Positions 33,462 through 47,600 of a stretch of DNA of 64,000 nucleotides are shown here, piece after piece. A program made the position numbers and the translations under genes. Origin of the DNA: Ananas comosus (lineage: Eukaryota > Streptophyta > Magnoliopsida > Poales > Bromeliaceae); the NCBI RefSeq assembly GCF_001540865.1, contig NC_033623.1, forward strand, positions 11,504,627 to 11,568,626. The letters are read 5' to 3'. Each line of letters begins with the position of its first letter. Position 1 is the first letter of the stretch. The notes under the pieces were generated by a model, which was not told where the DNA came from, did no database searches, and saw only the letters and a program-made list of their open reading frames with translations.

Positions 33462-35508
33462 TGGTTGTGAAGTGTATCAAGAGCTCTAAAGAAAATGCCA
33501 TCTCATGTGGATTCTTATATTGGCAACTTCTTTGCAATAATTGGACGAGTTGGAGGTTTGCTTCTCACTAAGGTTACTACAGAGATTCCAAATGTTTGTT
33601 TTGACAAAATGGTGGTGTGTGTTACAGCACATAACTCACTATCATAATTTCACATCACAACAAGCCCCACCAAATAATTCCCATAGTTAATAGCTTGTTA
33701 GTACTCTTAATTAAGAATTAATTATACAGCAAAGAACTAAAGGCATGTCTCAAATAAACTTTAGCTTAAGTTCCACCTGTGTACCTTTGATTCTTTTTTT
33801 CTTTTTCTTTTCTTTTTTTTTGAGAAGTTAATAAAAAAACATGTGGATCCATCTATATATTAATTTGTATACTGTTTTTTTTTAAGAAAGTGTTTGAGAA
33901 TGTGGTGATTAAATATTTTCGATCCATGTGTCATCTTTGTCACCCTTCTTTGTAAAATCATACACAAGGCCTTTGTTCTTTTTTTTTAAAAAATTTTCTT
34001 TTCTTTCCAAGATAGGGGGAAAGAAAAAAAACCTCCTAAATCTCCTGAACTTTGGTTGTAATTGATTTAGCATCCGAATTTTAAGAAATGAAGTTTATTG
34101 TATGAAGAGTTAGTTTGTTTTAATTAATATTCATCATGAATTTTCATTAAATTTTCTAACAGTCACCAGTATGTAATAGAAAAAATATATATATTATAAA
34201 GGTTTCTTACGGCCGGTCCAATTCAAGTTTAAGTGGTGGCTTGTAAAGTCATGAGTATATATGCCTGAGTTGTTGTCATATTTTTTTATTAGGTGCTTTT
34301 ATTTATTTATTATCCCTTACTGCTATTAAAAGTTTTTCAATTTATCATAAAATTACCAAAATATCTTTTTAAAATTTAATCCCATTAGTAAATCCTAGAA
34401 AAAATAGGAATATTTGAAGGAACTTTTTAAAATCAATAAGTATATTTTGGCCCTCCGGAATTAAATAAAATATTTTTAAAATTTTAAAAGACATTAGATA
34501 TTATCCCTCGTTAATATTGTGTGATAATCATATAAGTGTTGATAACACCATAGAATTTGATAAAACACCAGGCTAGTTAATTAACTAACATAAATTGATT
34601 GTTCGCATAGTGAATTTTAACTATCTTTAAGCCTCATATATACGACTATTAATTTGTAATCAGACGAAATTATTATACTTTTCCCAGCCCCCCTTAAATA
34701 AATCTTTCTACAATGAAAGAAAAAGCCTGGAATTTGGTTTTTCAGTTAAAGTTACTTGTAAATTTGTCCTACCAGATTGGGAAAAATAAAAAAACAAAAC
34801 AAAAAATAACCAAAAAACAAAACAAAACAAAACAAAAGCTATATACACAAAATACACTGGGCATGGTGGAGGATATTGCTCCATGTTATCCCCTTCACTG
34901 TTGTTCCCCACTTGCATCCAATGCACATGGCCTCACTCTCCTCCCCACCCAATTAACAACAATGCCCTGGGACCCCCTCCCCAAACACTTCTCTTTATCT
35001 TCTTATTCCCCTCCCAACACCTTTTCCTTATACTTAGGGCATAGTTGCAGTATTAATTCTCCCCCTACTTTAGCATGAAGGAATAAACAAATCCCTACTT
35101 TGTGAAAAGAGTAAACAAAGCCATTGCCTTTTCTTTGTAATGATGATAAGATGTGTTTGAGTGAAAAGAAAAAGTAAAAAAAAAAACCCACCAAGTCTTA
35201 GCTACTTTGCTTTCCACTTGCACTGTTTAGGGAGAGCATGCATTTCCATTTGCCCTCCATTACCATATACTAATGCCCATAGAAAAAAGAAATTAAAAAA
35301 AGGACAGGTAATAATAATAATAATAATAATATAAAGAAACTAGCTTTACACCCCACAACTACAAGCTTGTGATATCACACTTCCTTTTTTTTTTTTTTGG
35401 TTTTTTTTACAGCACTTCTCCAGTAAGAACAGTTGGGATTGGGGAACAAAGCCTATGCCCTGGCTAGATGTACATTATCTTTACTATATCAGTATATATT
35501 ATAATAAT
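31441..35508. other. Intergenic, no gene supported
   Basis: About 4 kb of AT-rich DNA. A SINE 3' end fragment on the minus strand may lie at about 31995-32035 (AGCACGCTACCCGCTTCATT). About 34860-35080 is a C-rich, T-rich patch that stands out in composition, but no splice-consistent exon or recognised protein is visible. Simple repeats: (TTTTTTA)n near 33430-33460 and (TAA)n at about 35309-35331. Confidence 0.45.
32237..32396. repeat. Pair of ~47 bp direct repeats, 110 bp apart
   Basis: The phrases ATGGGACTTCTGAGGCAAAG and CTCCTCCATCTA(T/C)TACATT occur at about 32239-32285 and again at 32349-32395 with few changes. A weaker relative may occur near 32135 (GGGAGAAGGTAATCTCACTC). The reading frame over the first unit is short and has no recognisable domain. 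Confidence 0.7.
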
Positions 35509-36052
35509 AGAATGTAGCTACTAACATATCATAGTACCGGGCTCCGTACCATTAGTATTGTTTCGATCTTAGAGGCTTCAAATCAACTGATCCACACCGT
35601 AAAATATGATTTAGGGTAATGAATTCTTAGAATAAAATTTTAGTTTTTTTCGTATCGTTTTACTTATTAAAAAATTATATCAAAATGGAGCGGTGAAAAT
35701 TCGAAAATCTTTAAAATATACAGTATAGGACTTTAAATTCAAGATCAAAATGTCTAACCTTAATCATATAGTTCTAAAGTATTTTCGTATCAAATGTTTG
35801 AAGAAATTTAATTCTTCTACGCCGTTAAATAACTCCAAACTCGTCATAATACCATTGAAAAAATCTGAACAATTTTGAAATAGTTTTGAATCATAAATAA
35901 ACTATTCAAAAATTATAAAATTTTATTCTAAAATACTTAAAATACCCTAGATTCATTTTAATTGTGCAGATCGATTGACTTTGAGACCCCTAAATCGAAA
36001 ACACATATATACCGGAAGCCGTATCTATAACGATAGTATGCTACCTAGTCTC
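35509..36052. mobile_element. Long TA-flanked inverted-repeat element, type C
   Basis: Left end AGAATGTAGCTACTAACATA, then TCATAGTACCGG; right end ACGATAGTATGCTACCTAGT, then CTC. The interior is mirrored (AATAAAATTTTAG against AAAATTTTATTCTA). A (TA)n of about 45 bases follows. Same size and architecture as types A, B and D but with its own interior. Confidence 0.72.
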
Positions 36053-36056
36053 ATAT

Positions 36057-36092
<36 letters not shown>

Positions 36093-36099
36093 ACATATA

Positions 36100-38611
36100 T
36101 TATGTATGTGAAAGCATTGGATAAAAGAGCTCCTTCACTCCCAACATGTGAGAGGGATGCTTCGAGAGGAAGTCATAATCACAAGCTAAGTTACTTCAAT
36201 TTTCATGGGATATGATGGTGATGGCATAAAATTACACAAAGTAAATCATAGTCTTTGTGGTTATCTACAAGCAAGTAGTTTGCCAAAAAAAGGGAAGATT
36301 CTTTCTCATCTTTTACTCACCAAGATTGGCTTCATAAGGTTTAGGTCTAAATTAAGGCCAATTTTTTTGCACGAAGCTTATCACTTTTTTTTTATCAAAA
36401 CTAAAACTGAACTAAAAGAGGTTTGTAAGTTTCAAGCATCCTTAATTAGATGAAAGGTTGTAAGATTATAGCCCATTTTTTATTGTAAACTTAATATTTT
36501 TATACCAAATGAGACACAGAAGAGTCCCATTAGAGAAAATATAATAGTTGCATTTCAAAATGGTGCTTTAAAAATATATATTTTTGGTATTTAGAAATAT
36601 TAAATTGGATGTTGTTTATCCTATACGAGAGACATGCGCCTCAGGTGAGAGCCAATGCATCATCCATTTAACCAGCAAATCAAAATCAACATTTCAATAT
36701 CTCCTTTAACATTACATTTTTCCTTCTTGCACAAAGATAATGTTTTAATTAGCAAGGGAACTGAATTCAATAATGATGAAATCACATCAAAGTAGGGGGA
36801 TTTAATTAAAGAGTTGGGAATTAATTAGAAAGGGTTGAGTCGCTTTCGCATATCAATGTATCTATCTCACAGAAGCTTATCCTGTCCCTGTGTCTCCTCT
36901 TGTAGCATTATCTAAATATTTATGTTATGTCATCTACAAATTTCAGGTCAACAATCTTAATAAAATATATTATTCTAGATTATAATAGCTTGTTAGTTTT
37001 TTCATTTTTATTTTTTTCAATGCTCTGCTCATAATCAAGGTTTATTAAACCGGATCGTAAAAAATTCCGGCTATGGGCCCGGTTTTTATATTATTATGGG
37101 CCAAGCCCAGCCCTAAACAGTACAAAATACACCACTCTATTATATGGTTTTCATGTGTGAATAAGAATTTCTTTCCACAGGTTAGAGAAATATATGTCAA
37201 CTAGAAAAGAATAGGCAATTTTTTTGTGTTAAATATGGAATAATTTTGAGCTTGTTTATTGCCAACTTTTCAACACCACACATGCTCGTCGATTATCGGT
37301 AAATAATTATATCTAGCAAAATTAATTGCTTCCTAATAAACATCGTAAATTTACAATTTTTCTCAAGAGTATCACCGAGTATTTGATGCATATATAGCTA
37401 ATGCAAGTTCCTTGAGTTCCCCTAGTTCATTTTCACTAGACAATTAATAGCTTATTTCCCACAGTATAGAGAGTGGGAACATAAAAGGAGATCGAAATTT
37501 AAATCGAGTACCCTAGTTATAAATGAGCATGCGTCCTTTTTACCCCTTGCGAAGCCAATTTAATTTATTATTTAGATGAATATTCGATGTATTCCTTCAA
37601 TTTACTAAAAATAAATATAATACTTGGTAAATAAGAAATATCTAAAAATGAATACCATATTCAGTTATTCAATCCTCAAATTATTTTTTCACCACGGTCA
37701 ACTGTGCTCTTCAGCTAAATTATGAACGCCAAAATTAACCTTCCAATAACCAAATTCAACTCTTTAACTTTTAATTGCACAAAAAAAACTTCACAAAGCA
37801 TCAATTATTAAATATCTTATTTGGACATCTAAATAAGGCCCAAGTTTTGACTACAAGTTAAAAGACCCAAAGAAACAACTTGAATAACAAATCCCTCAGC
37901 ATGAATATTACTTAATAAGCTTTTATTAGAGCCCAAGAGTCATTATAGCTTTGATACGGAGCATTAAAAAAAGAAAAAGAAAAAAGGAAATGATAACACA
38001 GGAGAAAAGGAACAACTGCAAACGAGGCGCATTCAATAGTTCAAATAATAAGCATCATGGTGACTCTCTATTCACATACACACAGTAACATAAGAACCCA
38101 AGCAAACAAAGGACTCGGCATAGGAGTCCAAGAAACTGGCAAAATCTCCGCACTTTACACTGATCAAAATAAATCATGCAGATTGCAAATAAAGTATATA
38201 TAGACTAGAGTATGTTAAATATAATTAGCTCAACTTGGTTACAAAATTCTGCTTGTGTTACACCTTTTGATAACTTCAGAAGAGCAAACTGATTAATTAA
38301 TAAATGTATTCCTAATTTTACCACAAATAACAAAACTCCTTCGCCTATAACAAAATTTCTGTCTAAGATAAAAAGAAGCTTTACATAAAAAGTGTTCTGT
38401 GTAACTCTAAAACTGGTGAGTAACTCGAGACATGGTATAAATAGCACCTATATAATTTAGGCATAAAATACAGACCAACACTGTAGCTAGTAAGAACCAG
38501 ATCCCTCGGGCAACTGCCACAGTGAAGTGAGATTTGATGGCCAGCCTTGATTCTGTAAATGACCACTTGAATGTGAAGCGAAGTTCATGTTCAGCTTTAA
38601 AATAATCCCAC
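36100..38611. other. Intergenic, no gene supported
   Basis: AT-rich and without recognisable element ends. The last few hundred bases (about 38200-38611) are probably the 3' untranslated region of the minus-strand TPR gene, whose stop is at 38614-38612. Short open frames here show no domain and no plausible splicing. Confidence 0.45.
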
Positions 38612-41600
38612 CTAAGCGTCCTCAGCAGTAGTATCAAGTCGCTCCTTAATTTCATTCAGGCAGCTTTGGAGTTTCCTGAACTCCTCGGTTTCCGAGAAGT
38701 TCACCGCCTGAAAAAAAAAAAAAAAAAAATGCAGAGGATTATCAAGTGTTCTCAGATATTAGAAAGCATTCACTACAAAGGGTATTTCAAATATGTGATT
38801 TCTATTCTAATCATTGCCACTCTGGTTTCTCACATTACTCGAAGTTGTAGTTAGGAAATATTTTCACATTATTTAATTATTTCTGTCAGTAAGTTGCGGA
38901 GAACATTCATAGTTTCAGTATGGTTTCGCTGGCTTCTTTTAAATTTACAATGCAATTATACATGTTTATTTGATAATTCTGGAACACTCCATATCAATGT
39001 GATACCTATTAAAGCATACACCGGCATACTGGCATGCTTCAGCCACCTTTCGGAACATTGTTGTGTCCCACAAGCAACATGACCCCTTTCAGGAAATTCT
39101 CAAGATTATATATTTTCTAGTTTAGGTGATGAAGATTAAAGTTCACACAATAAACATCATGTGAACTAAATTTCCTTTCAAGGTAATATCTAACTAAGAA
39201 ATTCATGTCCATTACATTTAATTGACTTGCTACTCAGTATTTTCTTCTGCTGTTGCCACCAAAATTATGCTGCACCATGAAGAAGTCTAACAAATCTACA
39301 TAGTTTGACAGTACAGTACTAAAGATTAAAAAAAGAAAAAAGAAGAAGGAGAAGAAGTTCGGCAAGTAGATTCTTTTTTCATTGTGAAGAAAAAACAGAT
39401 GTTACCTGCTTGACATAACTTCTTAGACGGAACTCAGCTGTAACTAACTCCGAACGATTTCCAGTTGAGGAAGCTATTTCCATGCTAACCTTGCAAAGAT
39501 ATAAAGCAGCCTGAGCAAACCTTTTGAACTTATCAATATCACGCCACAGCTCTGAACCCTGTTATAAAAGGGAATAATTAAGCCAAAGGAAACAGATGCA
39601 GGTATACAAGAAAACACAGGCATGAAAACTTAATTACATTCTGTAACACTCTGCAATTACATTTTGCAACATTTTGCAATCTACTCAGTACTCTGACATC
39701 AGGCCTCTGATTAGTGTTCTTAGAAGAAGATTATCTTTGTAATAAATTGGAACATATGATCATCCAGCATACAGTAGAACACTGTGCAATGTCATATAAC
39801 ATCTCACTAGTATCCATTCATTCTCCGTATAGTATCTTGCTTCTAATGACAATGGCATATTTCCACAATTAACCCTCCATCAAACACAGATTTTAGGGTA
39901 AAACAAATGGATGCTCCCTAAGCAATCCCAGTACTGAGACTTTGTCCCTATAGTCCTATACTTTGCACTTGAACACTTCACTCTCCGAACTTGTACATAT
40001 ATTGCACTTCAGCTCCTCATCAATCATCATTAACAAAAATCTGATTTTTATTGTAAAATAACCTTTTAACCCTGTTTGAACTAAACTAAACTGAGTCACT
40101 TTATAGAAGGGATAAGTTGATCATTTTAATAAAATTAGATTGTCTTATATATTTTTTGACAGCCAGGGTTGAAGTGCAATATAAATGGCTGACGTGTCAA
40201 CCAAGAAGTATGGAGACCAAGTCGCAATAATGAGATAGTACAGGGAGTATCCACACATTTTGCCCTAGCTTCCGCACCAGAATACTTTACACACTACCTT
40301 TCTTTCTTCCATATTTTTAAAAGTGATACACCTTCATTTAGGTTTAAACAATCAGGAAGAAATTTTTTTTATAAATAATCCTATCGATTTTTATAATTGT
40401 AAAAATAATTTTTTTTAAAAAATAATTATAAAAATAGACCTCTAAATGCGGTGAATGATTCACCGCATTCATAACTCCTCAGTAGGAGTAGAAAAAGAAT
40501 AAAAGCGGTGAACTATTCACCGCTTTTACCATCGTAAAAATATAGAAAGAAGTAAGAAAAAGAAAGAAAGCGGTGAATGATTTACCGCTCTTAAAAGCAG
40601 TGAACCATTCACCGCTTTTATAGAACTATATTTATAAATAAAAATTTAACGGGTCTATTTTTAGAATAAAATTTTAGGAGAAGACTATTGCACTAAAAAA
40701 CCCATCAGGAAGTATAAATTGAAGAGCAGAGTGGACTGAAGCAAAAGGTGTCAAAGTCAAACATTACACATCACAACAGTACACTATAATATAAAGCTTA
40801 CAAGGTAGAAGAAGAAACTCTGTACTTAGGTTCAGGACATATTTTGAAACCAAATGTTATACCTGGAGTGACCGGATTTGCCTCAAAAGAGCTTCAGAGC
40901 ACATAGTAAGGTTGCCTTTGATTTTATGCCACCTTGCATATAGGCCCCATATATCTTCATTACCATCATTTTGAACAACCTAAAAGGATAAATAAAGCTC
41001 GATATCATGTAAAACCTTATTTTAAGAATCTATGACTAGTACTACAAAGAAAAAACAGTTAATTCCTTCCACTTGTGCAACCACACAAGGATAGATAGGA
41101 CTAGAAAAGTTCAAACAAGAAATACAGCTGTTACAATAGTAAATACAACTGTACATGAAGTAGTTCATGCATAGGATCGAGGAAGTAGGTGAATAACACA
41201 CAGGAAATATATAGGCAATGTAGCAATTACCAACCTGCTTTAGAATATTCCCAAGCATATCTAATAAGTGTTCAAATTCACGAGGATTGTCAAGGACACA
41301 TTCAGAGTTCTCAGACTCATTGGCATCGCCAGGTAAAGGATCAGCTAAGTTTGTTTGATAGGTGTCAAATGAAACTAGAGCAGGAATAGATGATCGTTCT
41401 TCAAACTTCCTAATCAGCCTATCAAATAACGCAACATCGACCCACTTGTTAGAGGACATATCTAGTGCCATTTTAATTGCTTCAAGTGCCTGCAATGAAG
41501 AGATATTTAAGCATCAATAAAGACAATATATTAGAAGTAATCCAATGCACTCAATTCACACTATAGGAATCCTGATGCAGAAACAAAATTAAATGTTCAT

Positions 41601-44600
41601 GCGCAATACCTATATCACAAAATGCGCCATATTTAAGTGATATACATCAAATCAAATTTCAACACTAAAAACAAACTGATATGGCTGGTTTTGGTGCTGA
41701 AAAAAAATTATCTCAAGGAGCACGAAGCAAATGTCTGTCCCCATCAAAAAAGCTGAATGTCAGAAAGCATTAGTATGGTGCAACTAACATTTGCTACTAC
41801 TTGCAAATTAGTCTGTCAAAACTTTACACATATAAGAGATCTTTGTTTACTATTTCCTCCAATATGAATATTTAGCCTGTCCCTTTCACTCCCAGTTAGT
41901 GTGCAATGCAGTATCATTTGCATAAACCATCTTAACTAGTTCTTGTGTAACTTAATTCTCTACGTGCCAAAGCCTTGTTTCAATTAATCATTGTGCATTT
42001 TGCTTCTTTTTTTTTAAGTAAATCACATATTTATCACAGCATCCTTATCTAAAGGACACTCACTTTTTACATGTTTTCTTACCTAATTGTCCAACATTTT
42101 TCACCCATAAAGCATCATCTGTTTATTAGCCACCTTGTGAATTTTTCTTCTGTCTCAGGAAGAATATTGTAAACAACACGCCAGATGCCCTCTTCAATTT
42201 TACTATCCTAATCTAATTCTCTAGACCGTGGCCCTCTTTACTTACCCATTCTTGGGACAAATAAATCCAAGGTGACAAAAATTTGCACTTTATTGGGATA
42301 AAAATAGAGAGAATATATTACTTGGCGAAAGTTCCCGATATCCAGAGCGACATGGCTGAAGTTATCCCAAACTTGCCAACTATTTCTCCTGCAAATTCTA
42401 ACATGTTAGTCCTTCAAATACCAACAACCAATTTGATTCAAATGGGAAAAACCTGATAAAAAGGACCTGAATTTTACGGCTTCCTTGAAAGCAATAAAAG
42501 CTGCCGCACTCTTCTTTCTGACCATATGCCTAGGCAGTTCAAGAAATATACACAATATATCAAGATATAATGAATAATAAAAAATGAGCATAAAAAATGA
42601 TATAATATAGAACTGAATATGCATCCGAAGAATGAAATATGCAGCACATGAACTAAAAATGATAGCAGGCAGGAACGAAACCATTGAGGGACTAAGGATA
42701 TCCCCCACTAGCCTTTGGAAGCCCTCGCTTCCTCCCTTATGTGATCTAAACATGATAGAAGGCAGGAATGGAGCCATTGATGGACCAAGGATGGACATAG
42801 CCCCACTTGGCTTTTGGAAATCCCCCTCCCTCCTTGATGTATAATGATTAATAATACATTCATTTTCAGAAAAAAAAAATGAGAAATAATCTCTCATTTT
42901 CATCAAAGAATTCTTATATTTTAATGTGTTACATATGTTAAATTTTAGTTATTTATGAAACTTGGTTTTTACTTTTACCTAGATCTATTTGTTTGCATTT
43001 ATATATTGATGGCTAGTATTAGTGTAATTTTTCTTATGTATACATTCTCATACAGCAGTATTCAACATTTACATAACATTACGAAATTTTGAAGATTTGA
43101 TTAATATGTATCAGGAAAAAAAATTTCATTTGATATTTTCACATTAAATTGTAAATTAATATGGATAATATAATATTAAACATTATTAAATAAAATTTTG
43201 CATTATATTATTTTGGGCACTCCAATGGTGGAATCCTAGCTTTCTCCCTGATAAAATGCTTGCAGTGCATGGTCTTAGCTTAAGTGAAGTATCAGAAAAG
43301 AAAGAGAAACAGAAAGGTACTAAGAAATAATTCAAGTTTATGAACAAAGAGTACAAACATAAATTAAAAAAAAAGGCATCAACATACAAACAAGCAATAT
43401 TGTTCCAGGCCTCCCCATTATCTGGATCTATCTGGACAGCATGACTAAATGCATCCACTGCTTTGTCAATGTCACGGTCCTGCATGAACCAACATATTAG
43501 ATGCATAAAAGACTAGTAGGCTAAGAGGGCTAAGAAGAAACATAGTTGCATTTGTATACACCCAACTTTCTCAATTGAATACCAGTACAAGGAAGAATTA
43601 CATTAAACGCCTGAAGACACAAGTTGAAGACAAAGGCAAGAGCATACATAAAACTATACAAGAAATGACATGCAAAGAAGGAATAGAAGAACAAGAATGA
43701 GTCACCTTCAATGCAGCTGCACCAAGGGCGAACCAGCCATCTGGATACAAGGAATTTAGTGCTAGTGCAGATTCCCTAAAGAAATTCCAGTGAAAGCAAT
43801 TTATATTTGCTGTTAAAGGAAACTGTATAAAATCGAGTCAAGCATAAACACATCAACATTTTGAAATTATATACCAAAGATCTTTAGCTGTTTTATAGTC
43901 CTGCCTCTCATACGCACTTCGAGCTAGAGATCGCTGTTAGAAAAGAACAATATTCTTAGGTCTTGAATATGAATAAAAGACCATAGTAGAAAAATGGATA
44001 ATATAGTTAGATTGTACCAAAGCTCGAGCAGATTTATTATTTGATACTTCTAAGGCCTTTTTATAGTAGATATCAGTGTTTGTCACATCACCAAGTGAAC
44101 ACCTGGAAAAGACAAGCACATATCATAAAGAACTTGCAAGCACAAAAAGAAATGAATATGAAGTCAATGATATTTTTCTAATCAAGTGATAAAGCATTCA
44201 AATTTTATCATCACGAATGTAGTGCATTCTAACCCTAGGATGTAGAGTGAAATAAGGTAATGATTGCACATTCTCTTTCACAGTTAGTAACAAAGAAATG
44301 CATAGAACTCCTACAGGAGATAAACAAAGATAAACATATGTACGGAAGAATCTAAATGATGTTGGATGATATGTTATGCAATAGCGCAAATAAAACAAAA
44401 TGAAAGAGCCTACATAAACAATATACACAGAATGATCAAAGGGCAAAAGTAAATTCTACTGATTGGAGCATAAGAGCGTAAAAATGATAATAACGAAACT
44501 AAAGGATTGTCAAAAAAATTGACATTGTTATGATTTTTCATTGAGAAGATTAACGATAATATATATAAACAGACATCAATTCTGAAAGCCCAATCAAAAT

Positions 44601-47600
44601 TAAAAAAAGCTACGAAAAAAAAAAATGTCATCCAACAAGAGAAAAAAGGCAAGGAAGAGAGAAAGTAATGCATTGATAAAACTAAAGAGATAAATAAGTA
44701 ATAGAAATGAAAGAACTAAAAACCTAAAACTACAACGAAACATATTGCAGTTCTTATCAAAATGCCAGTTCTAAAATGGTCGTGGGATATTTTTTTCTTC
44801 AAAAATGTGTGTGGAGTGCTAAAATGTCGGTGCCTAGAGATACTTAACCCAATTTTATCTGTATAGTAATTGGATAGTAAAAAAATTGAAATTGTCAAAT
44901 GACTAGCTATGTTGATCTTATTTTCTATGCATTTTTTAAATTATTTATTATGTATGTATACAGGCACATGCACAGGCATGTGGAAATGTGCATTCAATTT
45001 TTATTTTTTTTATTTTTTTCACCTTTCTTGGAATCAGACTAAGAATAACGCACATTGTAATAAGTTTCACCCAAAGAGGGCAGCAACATCTGGGAGAAGT
45101 TCCACTAAACATGTTTTTTTTTCCTATCAAAAAGAGCTGGCATGTTCATGCAGCGCAAAGAAACCATTATACTATTTAACTCTGCTAGCAACAGTTCCTT
45201 ACCATAGCCTCGGGTCATTTGGTGTCTCAGAAAGTCTGGCCTTTATAAGATCAACTGCAGCTGCCTTTTTACCTAGCAGTCTGTCAGACCATAAAAACTG
45301 TTAGTTTTATGATTTATAATTTACAGATGGCATAAAAGACTTCCAAAACCCTTTATATTTAAGAGGATTATTCCATACCTGTAGCAATAAATTAAGTTGT
45401 CCCACAATTCAAGATCTCCAAAAATTTTGAGTGCCTCCCCAATCAAACCACAACTAACCAACAGCTCACCATAATCTCTGAAAGCATAGATTAAAATTGC
45501 ATCACATTGTAAACATATAGCTAGAAATTGTGAGATAAGCAAGCTAAACAACAGAGAAATCTTGGTAAAGAAAATAAGACTGCTGTCTTGAAAGGAGCAA
45601 TCAACACGTACTTCCGCAATGCCGGAATGGTTGGCAAGTAAACTCCATAAACCAACTGAATCCTTTGGGCAACAACAGGAGGGGCTTTATCAATATTCTC
45701 AACCTACAATCCGCAAACAAAACACACATAAAGACCTTGGTAAAGGGACATAAATATCATATTATAAAAGGAAAGAATACCCACAGATTAAAAAAAATAA
45801 AAGAACAGAAGACATGCAGGATTCTGGGCTCTAATTCAAAACTAGGTTTAAATAAGAAGAAACTTCCAGTCCTAGGAAATCCTCAGCTTTTGAAAGAACC
45901 TAAACGATCAAGAAAGATTTATGAGACTGTTGAGATTATCTTAGGACTGCGGTAAGAACTCTATATTCAAGAAAATCATGGGTTTTAAGCAAAATTATCC
46001 ATCAATAATGACCAATTCAAAGAATATATACTCTTTCGCATACTACTTATTCCATGAGTAACAATGACAATCCCATAGATCAGCAATATAGTTCGTGTTT
46101 GCAACAATTTATATAATCTGCGGAAACCTCTATATCAATAATAGGTATTCATAAAACATAGATTCATAGTCAAACTTCAGATACAAGTATTAACTTTATT
46201 CCCTCTTATTCACAAAAAAAAACAAAAAAAGCACCACAGCAACAACAAATTATATGGACAAATAAGCTGCTGCCAGGAATTCACTGAATTTCATCTAGGA
46301 AATAAGTGTTTCCTTGGAAGCTTAGATAAAAGATAAAATTGATGAGGCAAATATAAATTAAGGGGGAAAAAGTACAGATAAGCATGAGTTTTCGAAGCAG
46401 AAAAACAACAAAACGCACAAAGTAAAGAAAATGAGACACCTACCAAGTTAGTCATCATCAACAAAGCCCGCTCCTTTGTGCGACTGCGAGTGGACTCCCA
46501 CCGAATGCGCAAAATTTCACAAAAGCTTTTAACCTAGAGAGGAAATTCATTTAACAATAGCACTTTCCAAAGCAAACATAAAAAATTCTAATAATTATAA
46601 ATTCAAGTTCGCCTTCAACTATGCAACATACTTTAGTATGCTACTTCACTTCTTAAATTTCACTAGACAAGAAAATATATGATGAAATCTTCTCAAGCAG
46701 CCGGAAAGGCAAAAGTTTAGTTTATCACACAAGTAAGCACTTGAAAAATATCTTAAAATTTATAATGTCACCTAAATATTATCAGTCCTTTCCTGTTATG
46801 CTTCTGGTGGCAGATAGTTGGGCCTATTCCTCTACAACTTTCTGCCTATCGTGAGCACACAACTAAGAATAACTATTCATGTCATGGAACTAATGATTGC
46901 TCCCATTTGTTGTTTTAGTATTATTCTCATTGTGGTCGAGTTAATTGTTTTATTGTCATTCCATCAATCTTTGCCTAAATAGGTTTACATTTTGTACATA
47001 AATTTCAACAATTTCGTATATTCCTCCCTAATCCTATTTATCCTTCTTCTGAACTTTTATTTCCAGAGATGTTTCAATCCAAAACTTGAGCAAAAACCAC
47101 TCATTGTGTTTGCTAAAATAAATTAGAACAACTGATCCATCTTTATGTCTTTACATGTATACATAAATGCATGCATATGCAGTTATTTTGATGTAAAGCC
47201 AATCTATCTTCTTTTCGTAAGACAATTTTATCTTTTTATCAAAGTCAACAGCGCCTTTTCTAGTTTACCAAGATTGCACAAAATTATACTGCAAATTTTC
47301 AGTACTATTCCTAACTCCTAGATCAAGGTCATTTACTACCATACTAAACCAACAGAGGAATTAATAGTTTGTTAAGGAATTATATCATTATATAGTTCCT
47401 TCCAGAGTAGTTTGAATTTCAAATGGCAGGCCTCAAGATGCTCACCCTATGTATTAGAGAATGCCCACAAAGAGAAAAGGGAGAGTGCAGTTTGCAGGAA
47501 AAACATGTTGATTATGCTAGGGATAAGAACAACACTATGCTTGAACTAAAACTTACAGTGGGGTAAGATTGATGTTGAGCATCGATAGACTCTATGTAAG

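Noticed and set aside
34713..35078. 121-residue plus-strand frame
   Set aside because: The first third is Lys/Gln/Thr low complexity, the rest shows no domain, and there are no supporting splice sites or promoter.
36205..36453. 82-residue frame beginning with a genuine ATG
   Set aside because: No domain or conserved motif, AT-rich codons like the surrounding DNA, and no flanking exons.
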